This document shows, in pieces, positions 1 through 11,289 of a stretch of DNA of 64,000 nt. The stretch spans positions 5,171,001-5,235,000 of the forward strand of contig BTPP01000001.1 in NCBI GenBank assembly GCA_037102815.1, written 5' to 3'. Made by a program: the position numbers and the translations under genes. The notes beneath the pieces were generated by a model. That model had not been told where the DNA came from. It saw only the letters and a list, made by a program, of their open reading frames with translations, and searched no databases. This stretch comes from Neurospora intermedia (Eukaryota; Ascomycota; Sordariomycetes; Sordariales; Sordariaceae). Each line of letters starts with the position of its first letter. Position 1 is the first letter of the stretch.

Positions 1-611
1 TGATTGATGCCCAAGTTCTACCGACATCAAAGATAACATAGAGGTACCCATTTCACCCGTTCAATTATCTTTCATCCAAAGGCACGCAACGCAACGACGC
101 CGCGCTCATCGGTACGTGAAGGCCGAAACGGTCCAGGGTTTCGTGGCCCCAACTCGAATTGATACACTTCTAACTTTCACGACTCATTCTCACCTACCAT
201 CCCGAGAACGTTGCGCACAAGGCTGCAATAAGTGAGTATGGTGTTTATTATTACCCATTAACAATACATGTCCCCGAATCTTTCCCTTCATATACTCCAC
301 ATTGCTTCCGTCCCGGTTTTCCCTTTGCGGTCTCATGTATCTTACCTCTCATCTATGTGATTGTTTTCGCATCGCTGTCGTTCACCTGCCTTTTTGTTGT
401 CTGCACGCTTCTATTGAGTATACTCACTGTTTTCCCCCATTTTGGATCTCTATCGACCAAACAGTACCAAAGCCAAAGAGCCAGTCCAATAGGCCTAGCT
501 CATGCAAGCGAACCAGCCAGCAAGTTGTTATTTCCCAAGTTAGAGCATCAGGTTCGCAACTGGTCCTCGGGGATCAACCAGAGAACCAGTCCATTCAGAA
601 TAGCGCCCACA
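1..611. other. Gene-free left flank
   Basis: I see no convincing coding exon here. The stretch lies 3' of the Zn2Cys6 gene, so part of it is probably that gene's 3' UTR and terminator. Open frames on the + strand run antisense into the Zn2Cys6 exon and look like shadows. Confidence 0.5.
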
Positions 612-1480
612 TTACCGCCAATTCTGCTGCTGGCCCGACGGTCCCTGCGCCGGATATCCGTACCACGCACCAGCATCCTGATGACTATGCTGCATGTCGT
701 CGGGTAGGAGAGCTTGCATGCTCATGTCCATCGCGGCATCATAGTCATAGCCAAGGTTGTTGGGGTCGTTCGGGTCATAAGAATAGTCATATTCCCAAGC
801 GGCAGCGTCCGGATACTGCTGATACTGGAGCTGGGTCATATCCGGAACCCCGGTGGTACTCGAGCTGGCAATCGATACCGATGCCGATGCCATGTCAAAG
901 TTCACATTGGTCACGGGGGGGACCGGAGCGTATGAAGTGGACGGTCCACCGATGGTGGCAGACGTGGGATACCCGGCAAAGTGGTTGGGGTCTTCGGGGA
1001 GGAAGGACTGGCTGTGTCCGTCAAAGGTCATGAATGCCGGCATGGGCTCTGGTCGATATTGGGCTGGTTGCTGCTGTTGGTGTTGGTATTGGTGCTGATG
1101 CTGGGGCGGGGACTGCTGTTGATTTGGAGGCGTTGGTCTGGACGACCGGCTGGATGTGGCCCCTACGTCTACATCCCTCTGACCTGTCGGTGTTGACACG
1201 CGGATGCGAAGGTTGGTGTCAAACGAACTGTGGCAGGTGATGTTCATGCGGGCGCAGTTTTGGCAGGGATCGCCTCCTTTGCACCGGACTTTTCTCTTTC
1301 GACATGTCAAACAACCTGGCTCAAGCGTTCTCGATGGTTAGAAGACTACCTATATGATGGCCCTGGTGGGGTTTAGAGGTAGACTAGGGGTTATTCCTGT
1401 TTACACATACCGTGAAATGTACGTTTCAGGGGTTGCTGTGTGGCCTGTGCTGGCTCCTGCTGGCGCTGAGATTCAGACAT
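612..1480 (-). CDS. Short Zn2Cys6 (fungal binuclear zinc cluster) transcription factor
   Basis: Two exons, complement(612..1315, 1411..1480), give 257 aa. The join TTTCACG/GTTGTTTG across a 95-nt intron (donor GTATGT, acceptor GCCAG) rebuilds the cluster. Its cysteines fall at C25, C28, C35, C41, C44 and C51, exactly the CX2CX6CX5CX2CX6C spacing of Gal4-type DNA-binding domains, with the basic RKRKVR run between C28 and C35. The rest is low complexity: Pro/Gln-rich at about residues 70-105, then Ala/Ser/Tyr/Asp-rich, ending in a Gln-rich tail. There is no room for the usual middle-homology (fungal_trans) domain, so the protein is much shorter than the typical 500-900 aa. The family binds CGG-containing sites in nuclear DNA; the target here is unknown. 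The Tyr/Asp/Pro/Gln-rich part could be an activation region (inference). A longer 3' exon set was looked for and not seen. Confidence 0.85.
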
Positions 1481-4400
1481 TTATTGTGCTGTTCTTTTGT
1501 GGAGACAGCCCTGTGACGGCTTCTGTACAGCTTCTGTACCAGTTTTTCCCGGCTTGGCGTATGGCTTGGCAGGGTCTTGGCAAGGGTAAGGGTGTTTTGG
1601 ATGGCTGCTCGGTGGAAGGACCCGAAATCGAATTGCTTGAACAAACACAAACACAAACTGCAGCATTTCGGGACTCGGAAAAGTTGCAAACTTTGCTTTC
1701 CCTTTAAGTAAACAGATTCATCATATCCCCAAGAGCCTCAAGTTAACCCGGTCGAGCCGAATTTGAAATTGATTCGTGATTTGCATCATAGCCCAGCCCT
1801 TTTCCAGGCATCAAGATTTGTGGTTATGTTCTTTTGGCGATGGATGCAAGATTCGAGTGACAAGATCACAAAGGTACTTCGTACAGCGTATGCCATGCTT
1901 CGGGGCTAAGCGACGATGATGATGGGCGTAGGCGTGGGCGTGAGAACGGCGGAGAGTGCGGACGAAAGCTGGAGAACGAGTTAGTCAGCGACACACAAGC
2001 TGGCACGACATGCCGTATAATCTCTCCAAATGGACTTCAGGTAATCACTTTCTACGCAGACATAAGCAGAGTTCTTCAACTATACACTTTCAACCCTACT
2101 TATGCCTTCGTAAAAACTGATTACCCGAAAGTCAATTTCGAGAGACTGCACGATACTTTCGCTTGAGCGCATCCCATTTTGAATGGCACAATTTACAAAG
2201 AACACTAGGATTCACGGTCAGCAACTAGTCAGTGTTGTAGAGTACATTTGATGATGGTGATGAATAATTTGTGTGCAGGTGCAGGTTGCAGGTCTGTTGG
2301 CTGGTGTCTTGGAAATGCCACTATTCAGATAGGCTATTTTTGATATGTCACTGTTAACACTCTTCATCAACGAATCCAAGCCATATCTTACTCGACCAAT
2401 GCAGATTGCTCCACAAACTCACAACATCGCTTGGGTCGTTTGTGCTGGACTGATAGATTCGAACATAATTGACTGTGTTCATATCGACAGCAAGTACTGA
2501 GCTGGCGGTTATGTGAAAGAACGGAAGTAGTTGAGTTGAATGACCATCGCTAGGATAGCTGTAATGAGGATTATTTATACAATCACCTGTTTAGTGATCT
2601 GTGGATGAAGCAATACTATGCGCTCAGTCTAATCGAACGCAACATTTGTTCATTGGATGAACAATGTGCGCGGGCTTCAGGTACTCCGCAAGTTCACAGC
2701 TACTGTAGACTTCGAGCATCATCGAGTTTTCGTCCAGATTCTTCCACACTTCTTTCCTAACCTACCCAGATCTGCCGCTCTCCTTTCCGCACTCATAGAA
2801 CAAGGATCCAAGTATCCTACGAGGCCATCATCCACTTGCCATGTTCACGATCGATCCAACATGACATTCATGTTCATCCACAGCCTCGAATCTTCCATGG
2901 AAAACCGTTGTGGGCTAATACCATCAAGGGAGTAAGCAACATGATGCACAGATAGCCACCATTGTCACATAGTTAGGCAGTAACGTTTCAAGCAGACGAG
3001 AGACCAGATACTCGGATACCCATATATGTCGGTGTAAGGGCGCGCATCCAGACCAAGCCGGCTGCAGCCCCCGCGGCCGGGATCGGGAACACGAGGCTGT
3101 CATAAGGCTGAGGGACCCGTGGGACCCGTCTCTGCATGACATCTACCCTTTGAACCACTTGGCCGGGTCGGGGACGACGACATCTACTTCGACACCATCA
3201 GCAACTGCTCCCTGTAGAAGACAAGGGGGGCGAATCCAACTTAGCGGTCTGCATTCGGCATGACTGAACCTTACCTACATCATGACTCCCCCATGTTCAG
3301 GTATGCCTACTCTATGAGACAGAGAGGACGGACATATCCGGACGGCGGACGTGGCTGACTGTTCTCAAGCATGTGTAGATGCCGCTTATGTCTGAGGTAT
3401 ATGACGATGACACGCAGAAATGGAAATGATGTTTCGCATGGCTGAGGGCGGCTTCTTTCTCTTACCAGCCAGCCAACCCGCGCGGCGTTGAAGGCAAGTG
3501 ATGAGTGAGTGTCACTCCCGCTCGATCCCCTTCATCGCTCGGTCTTCGGGAAGTTCATCGAGCGCGGGAGCCCTAGCACCGCAGCAGTAAAAATGGAACA
3601 GAATGCAACAGCCCCAAGGGGAAAAAAGGTTTAAGCCAGGCAGCGACGTTTCAAACTTTGAAAAATCGGGATCGAATATCCTGCGTTGGTGAGCTCAATG
3701 TCCGCCAGTTCGCCATGACTGCCAAATTGGAATCTGAGAATGAGCCATGACATCACCTCAGTTGTCGAGACATGCGCGCCAAGCACCTAGGTGGTAGGTA
3801 CCTCTAGGTAGTGAAGTTATTGGGTGGGCGATTAGTTCAGTAATCATTTAATCGTTCACTTGATCGTGGCCTGGAATGGATTTGGATGGCTGCTTAGGGC
3901 TAAAAAAATGATGAAGCTGAATAATGATTACAGTATTGTCATTCAGCTGACACCTCACTTTTTGGGGATGCAAGGCGTAGCGAGGGGACACTGCGACGGG
4001 CAAACAGTCCCTGAAGTGTGTGTGCTACTAGGTGTCGTGTAGTAAAAATGGTTGCGCCTAACACTCGCTTTAAGAGGGAGATCGCTAGAGGTAACACTAA
4101 AAGGGGCCAACCTCACGTCATGGTATTAAGTGGAATGTTACCACAACAACACACATACCTGGACATGCCTTACCATACATATGTTCTGCTATAGTTCCCA
4201 CAGCACTTGCATGCCTACACATACTTAGCTTCAACCACATTGATCAAATGCTTAAATTTCGCTGTTTTGCTCTTTCCTCAACCACTTCCTCGTCACTTCG
4301 TCCCGACAGTGTTGAACACGAGGGGAGATGACCACAAGATAGTGGCGTTCGGATGGCTTTAACCCTCTCCTTGTTGCAACTTCTTGCTTTGATGCACAGT

Positions 4401-5045
4401 TTCCTTCAATCGCATAGCCTGAGTGCAGTTTCCCTGGACAAAGTTCAGCCCCCAAACTATAATGGGCAATGGCTACCAGCAAACAAACCAATCCAACAAG
4501 CTGAGTGGTTCTTCCAGGGGGTTGCTCGCCAGTCGTTGATGCCTTTGTTGCCGTGTTTAGGGCATGTGAGCCATCATGAATGATGTCGTCCCAGCGACCA
4601 AACGAATTGAAGTAACAAACTCCTTCCGTGAGACGGGTCTCGCTATGTGTCATTTGCGCCTGAACTTGTCTTGATGATACCGGTCGGCAAGGGGTTTGGA
4701 GAGTCCTCGTACATCTCGTTTTGAGAAAAAAAAAGGAAAAAAAAAGGACAAATGCTCAAGACAAGCTGCTCACCGAAAGCGATTAGCTTCCACAGCTGAG
4801 CTGAATCATTAGACACGTCTCGCCGGCTCGTTCACCGAAAATCCACCCTCCCGGCTTCATTTCCATTTCTAACTACGTGTTAGCAACATTCGTTAACTCA
4901 CCAGCCATCCCGCTTGCCGCTTGCCGCGCTGCCACTTCAAAGTCTCTTTGTTATTCGGAAGGAATCCGAATTGGGTCACAATCTCAGAACAAAGAGACCT
5001 ACATCTCACTAACAGTCGTTCTATGCTAATCCTAAACAGTTGAAG
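1481..5045. other. Gene-poor intergenic region
   Basis: About 3.5 kb between the divergent Zn2Cys6 gene and the C78 protease gene, so it should hold both promoters. I found no exon chain with good splice sites and a domain. One ATG-initiated 133-codon frame on the minus strand (4252-4653) is discussed as a weak orphan candidate. A cluster of CCTAGGT/GGTACCT-like words lies near 3787-3812, and A-runs occur near 4724-4747. Confidence 0.5.
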
Positions 5046-7061
5046 ATGGGAGCCCCAGAGGAAAACAAAGGCGGCATGGTTTGTCCCTTTTGCAACTGGG
5101 AATCGACAACGACGGACGAATACGCCATCATGCTAGTGTGTTTCTCCTTCCGGGCCGCATTGTTTGGGGGTGAACCCGTTAACTGATTGACTTCAACGCT
5201 AGCACTTGGAGACAAACCATGCAGAGGGAGAATCTCCCTTTGTCGTCGCTGACAAGCCTGCAGAGGCCGAGGGCGGTCACATTCCTGAAAAAGAAGAAGA
5301 CCCTCATTATATCGAATGTCCGGCAAAAGACTGCGGGGAAGTCCTGCTCGCAGCCGACCTGGGCTATCACCTAGAACTCCATGCCGCTGAGCAAGGTGGC
5401 AGCGCTGCTTCCGAGACTGAGACTGACAGTCCCATCATCACCCCTTCCGCTCCATCTCCATCCCCGAAAGTTCAGTCTCCGCCGGTAAGGAGGCCAACAA
5501 CGTCGACACGCACTCCTCCCTCCCATTCTTCAAGCTCTTCACCTAGACCTAGTACTACTTCTTCTTCTTCGAAAGCTCACCGCGGCGAGACTGAAGGTCA
5601 CCGCCGTGGGGAGCGCAAGGACGACCATCACAGCGACAGGAATAGAGACAGCAACAAGAGCAAATCGATATGGCGGGCCTTTTTCGGAATCCATCACCCC
5701 CGTCGCTCCTCTGATGCGCCCTCGATGTCCCCAAAGCCTCCAAGGAAGCGCCATAAAGAAAAGGTATCGGAACGACTGGCTGAACGAGCCTCGGGGGGAA
5801 CTGCCAAAGTCATGCGAGGAACCCGACTTGGTGTACGTCTTCAATTGTTTAGCGGGAACTGTCAGTGGTGAAGCGTTGAACTAAAGCCGTATATACAGAA
5901 AGCGCAGCTCGGCAAGTACGCACACGAGGAGCAGATGCCGGATTGGCTCGTCAAGCACCTGGAGAAGGGACTTTATGTGAAAGCTGAAGGTGATACACAA
6001 ACTGGATAATGGAGGGGATTTTTCATGAGCATCGCTAACTGATAATCAAGGCATTATTCCGGTCTTGGCACAGCTGTTCGAGCAATGTTCTTCCACAAGA
6101 CTTGCCTTTTTGTGCCACCCGAGCACAAATCATGTGTCGAAACTTAAGAGAGAAGGTCAGTTTTGCTCCATTCCGAAATTGAGAAGTTATGTCATCTAAC
6201 GAACATGTGAAGGCGGTTTCTGTGGTTATCGCAATATCCAAATGTTGTCTTCGTACATCATCGGTACCAAATACCCAGGCTACCAACATTTCGGCGGGGG
6301 GATCCCCACGATCTTTGATATCCAAGAAATGATCGAAACTGCATGGGACCACGGGATCAACGCTCAAGGAAGGGTCGAAACAGGCGGCATCCGCGGGACG
6401 AGAAAGTACATTGGGACGCCTGAGGCGATGGCCATGTTCCGGTTGTTGCAAATTCCGTACGTAAGCCCTTTGTATCCATCCATTCACCTCATCTCTCTCT
6501 CTCTCTCTTCTGCCTCCAGCACAGGAAACTGACACCCACCCCCTTCTTCTAGTTTCGACGTCCAAGCCTTCAAAAACCCCGAGCCAGGCCACTCCGAAAA
6601 AGACCTACTAGACATGGTCGAGCGGTACTTCCAAACGGGCATCTCTGTCCCCGAAGATACAGATCTTACCACTCAGCAGATTAAGAAGGTCTGGCAGACG
6701 GACCGACCGCCAATATACTTCCAGCACGCGGGCCACTCGATGACGATCATCGGGCTGGAGCACGATAAGTCGGGTGCGCGGAACCTGATTGTTTTCGACC
6801 CCATGTTTCACGATGCGTCGAATATCACTAAGCACGTCGGCCGGGATGTGCATGTCCACCATCATCTACACCCTCTTGCGGCGAATATGGCGCTTAATCC
6901 TTACCGACGCGGGAGTAAGTATCTGGGCAGGTTTAGGGAGTTTGAAGTCATTAGGTACGTGTGCTTCTTCAAGTCTGATGGGTTTGCATATAGTGGAAGT
7001 CCAGAATTGGCTGGCTAATATGAAAAATAGGTTGAGGCCGCGTCCGGAGATAAATGCCTAG
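5046..7061 (+). CDS. C78-family cysteine protease with two N-terminal zinc fingers (ZUP1/Mug105-like deubiquitinase)
   Basis: Seven exons: 5046..5135, 5203..5832, 5899..5989, 6051..6155, 6213..6456, 6553..6954, 7031..7061; 530 aa. The first intron sits inside a C2H2-like finger (C13, C16, H31, H36), and a second follows (C69, C74, H86, H90). Residues about 95-205 are a Ser/Pro/Arg-rich, probably disordered linker. The C-terminal half is a peptidase C78 domain. The GFCGYRN motif carries the likely nucleophile C309, QHAGHS the catalytic H448, and VFDPM the D469. Human ZUP1 (ZUFSP) of this family cleaves K63-linked ubiquitin chains, and fission yeast Mug105 is a deubiquitinase. Most ascomycetes lack UFM1, so ubiquitin rather than UFM1 is the expected substrate (inference). 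Several donors are GTACGT. The stop follows a tiny last exon of ten codons. Confidence 0.88.
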
Positions 7062-7384
7062 AACGCCGTGCACGGACGAGACGAATTCTTATGCACACCT
7101 AGGGACATCTCGTACATGGTGTGTTGCGATCATCATTCATATCGCTCTCCATCCTCAACTTCGATATAGCGAACTGCAATTCTCTTGTTTTCTGGTACTG
7201 CAATTCAAGCGGCGGTGTTCTTTTCTTTTCTTGTCTTTTCTTTTTTTGGTATTTGTTTCCAGATCGTGTTGGGTATTATGGCCTTGTGGCCACAGCTTGG
7301 TCTTTTCATCACAACGGCGCTGCTCTTCTTTCGTCTTTCAGAAATACTGCTGTCTTAATTTATTCCCCACATGAGAGAAAATAT
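7062..7384. other. Convergent 3' intergenic spacer
   Basis: Space between the convergent C78 protease and ITPase genes. It is T-rich, with TTTTCTTTTC runs near 7219-7245, and presumably holds both 3' UTRs. No exon was seen. Confidence 0.5.
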
Positions 7385-8376
<992 letters not shown>

Positions 8377-8904
8377 TTTGACGGTGTTTTCTGACCTGGT
8401 GGTAAGGTTAAGTTGTGAAAGTCAGAGAGTGAGACCTGAGGAGGGAGAGTATGGATAAGTACGGCACCTCTTCGGAGTAAGAGTCAGGCCGGTGATCGTT
8501 TGGTCCGTTATCAATGTTACACAGTGATGGTCGTAAGATACGGTCTTGGAAAAATACGAGGTGCTGGGGTAGCAGGCAAAACGTGAATGAAATCCTCGTT
8601 TGTTGCATTTGTATCATTTGGTGTGGGTGAGTCTACAGGTGACGACCAGCAATGTAAACCATGCAAAACCAAACGAGTAATCACTGGAAACAATTGAAGG
8701 ACTCTCTCTGATGGATATGTGTTTTTGTGAGTTTTCGTGAAGTCTTACGTAGATTACGCCGCTTCTACACTTCCTTTTTGTATATACTTCCCCCCATTCT
8801 TGCAAAGACCACATCGAATCCGGGTATCAAGACCACTTTTCCCTTTTCACATTGCCCCCATTGCCATTACTCATCTTTTCTAGCCCGAAACTCAACATCA
8901 GCCC
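8377..8904. other. ITPase promoter / AK6 3' region
   Basis: Tandem same-strand spacer of 528 bp. It should contain the AK6 3' end and the ITPase promoter. No coding exon or clear regulatory word was recognised. Confidence 0.45.
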
Positions 8905-9710
8905 TTATGCAGAGCTGTTGTTCTCCTTCCACTGCTTAAACCAAGCCTCGATCCGATCCACGTTTTCATCCATCTGCTCGGCATCGTTGCTCTGCAACTC
9001 GACGACAATCTCCTCGTCGTATGAGTCGCGGGCCTCCTGCAAGAGAACCTCCATGATCTCCGAGTCGAGGTTTTCCTGAAGCTTGAGCTCGGGGTATTTT
9101 CTGTGTGCGTGTGTCAGTTTATATGCTTACGCATCGATCTGTGGTGAAAGCAAATCAAGTAACAAAGGAAAAAGCAAAGGGCAAAGGGGGAAGGGAAGGG
9201 AAAGGAAAAGGTGGGAAATAAAATTAAAAAAAGGAAAAAAAAGCATACCTCTCCGTCAACCGATCATACAACACTGAACTCTCAACTCTCAAAACCACCA
9301 CCAAATCAATCCAGCTCTTGGGGAACAAGTCGCAAGCGTGCCAGTCTATTATGCAACCGCCCTGCTTGACTTCGTCTTCAATGGCGTCGAGGAGCTTTTG
9401 ATTTTTTTCGAATTACGGTCGCACAAGTCAGCCTCCTGATTTCTTCTTCTTGCGCACACGATCAAATAATTTCCCTTTGCCTCCTCCAATGGAGGAGAGA
9501 AGAACTGGAGTGGAGAGAGCTCACCTTATCCTCATCAACAATCCAACTCTGGTACTCCTCATCCCACCCCTCATGGCACTCCTTGGATTTGACCACGTCG
9601 TTGACGGACAGGTGCTTGAGCCCCGTGCGCTCGGCCAGCAGCTCGCAGTGGGAGGTCTTGCCGACGCCGGGAGTGCCGGTGATGATGATGTTGGGGAGTG
9701 TGCGAGACAT
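8905..9710 (-). CDS. FAP7: Adenylate kinase isoenzyme 6 (Fap7/AK6), ribosome-assembly ATPase
   Basis: Three exons, complement(8905..9100, 9249..9394, 9525..9710), 175 aa. The N-terminus holds the P-loop GTPGVGKT at about residues 12-19. It is followed by the AK6-specific stretch ending in DEDK, then LLDAIEDEV, the DWHACDLFP motif and the VLYDRLTER block. The C-terminal AWFKQWKE region matches Fap7/AK6 proteins. The family has weak adenylate kinase activity and, in yeast, binds Rps14 and acts in late 18S rRNA maturation in the nucleus or cytoplasm. I chose the start at 9710 for its family-like N-terminus and A at -3. An upstream in-frame ATG at 9782 would add 24 Lys-rich residues (see findings). 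A pyrimidine-rich tract precedes the start on the + strand. Confidence 0.94.
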
Positions 9711-11289
9711 TGTGATTTTTTGTCTGCTTTGTTTGTCTCTCCCTTTTTTTTTTTTCTTCTTCTTTTTGGTCAGTCTCTCCATCTATTCAGTTTCGGTAAT
9801 CTTGAACTATTATATATACGCACCGGTGCTGAGGTGTGAGTTGCGTGAGATCAAGTTTATGGATGTGTGTGCGTGTGTGTGTATGTGTAGATGTGGGTGT
9901 ATGTATGTGAGTTCGGGACCAAGCTAAATCATCTTTCTCACCACTATCCTTTGGTGTAATAACTTGGAAAATATAGTGGGGTCCTTTATTGAGACTTCAG
10001 TCCAGTGTTTCCTTTTCTCGAGCGGCGGATAGTGATGAACAAGTGACGAGGGGCCAAACTCGCGGCATGCAAACTGCAAGATTTTTTTTTTTTCTGGGCC
10101 GTTTCGACCATGTGCGAATTAAAAGGTAGTGGCACTGCTCTCTGCTACTGTCATCCACCCTGTTTTATTGCATATTACTAAATACGCACATTCCCCCATG
10201 CACTTCCTCTAACTTCCCGACCACCCTCATCAAAATTAAACATTTCATGAATATCCAAGAGAGGAGAAGAAGAGCTAGACAGAAAACAGATCACCGGCAT
10301 TTAACAACTTGCCGACTGTATAGCAGGTACTGAATATATCTTGCAGCAACCTTTTCACATGATATGCACTTAAGCGATCCTCTGTGTACATCCTCTTTAT
10401 TTCACTTTCTCTTAGCACATTGGACTCTCTTGCTTTTTCTCTCTCAGCTTCGTTCCGTGATTCCTTCATGCTTCGTCTTGTAAGCATGAATAACCTAGAA
10501 TAAAGCGTGTGATGCCTACCATTTGCCGGGAACTCTACAGAAAGAAGCACATGTCTCTCACAAAATAGTTGGAATAATATGATTTGGAAAAAAAAAAAAA
10601 GTAAAACATCGGCCGATGATGAAAAATTGAAACAAAGTTAAAGAAGTGAAACGAAATGAACTAGAAAAAGAAACCGTGAATTTGGAAGGTGAATTCTCCG
10701 TTGTTCTCTCTCTCCAGCAAAAACCCCAAAGCAAATCACCCGATTCCTGATTTGCACGCCATAAGCCCTCCTTCCATTTTTCTCTACTATATCCGGCAAA
10801 CTGTTGGTTCACGGCTCGAACCCACCCAGCCTTTCCATGAACTATCCTGCCCTTCCTGCCTGCCTCTTTGCCTGCCCGCTTGTCTCGCTCCCTGTCATTC
10901 CCCTTATCCTTTTTCTTCTACTTCTTCTTCTCTAACCTGGTTCCAATGCAGATTGCGCCTTGCTCTCTTTTTGTTTTTGTTTTTTACGCAACACACAGCA
11001 TACTCTACGACAGCAGAAACAATAACACCGATGAACAAGAAAAGTTTGATTTTCTGTATCAAACGAGTATTACTCAACCAGTCCCACTCCTGACCCTCAT
11101 CTTCCTCGTACCGGTAGTAGTCCTCGGTGGCAGCGCAACAGAATCATCAATAGTGGAGTTACTGTTTGTCCTCCAGGGGTTGAGTATGGTGGAAGTCGGG
11201 CTCGGAATCAATGATGACGACAGTGACGGACGAGAGCGAGGTGGTGGTAGTGGTAGAGGTAGCGGTGATGATGGTCGCGGGGGTGCAAC
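9711..11289. other. AK6 promoter / myosin V 3' region
   Basis: A 1.6 kb spacer between two minus-strand genes. It contains a T/C-rich tract at about 9742-9770 and a T-run at about 10082-10095. Several open frames of 70-140 codons exist on both strands, but none shows splice-linked partners or a recognisable domain, so I treat them as chance. Confidence 0.5.

Noticed and set aside
302-1033. 243-codon + strand open frame
   Set aside because: Antisense to the Zn2Cys6 exon, with no domain; the minus strand has the zinc cluster and clean splice sites.
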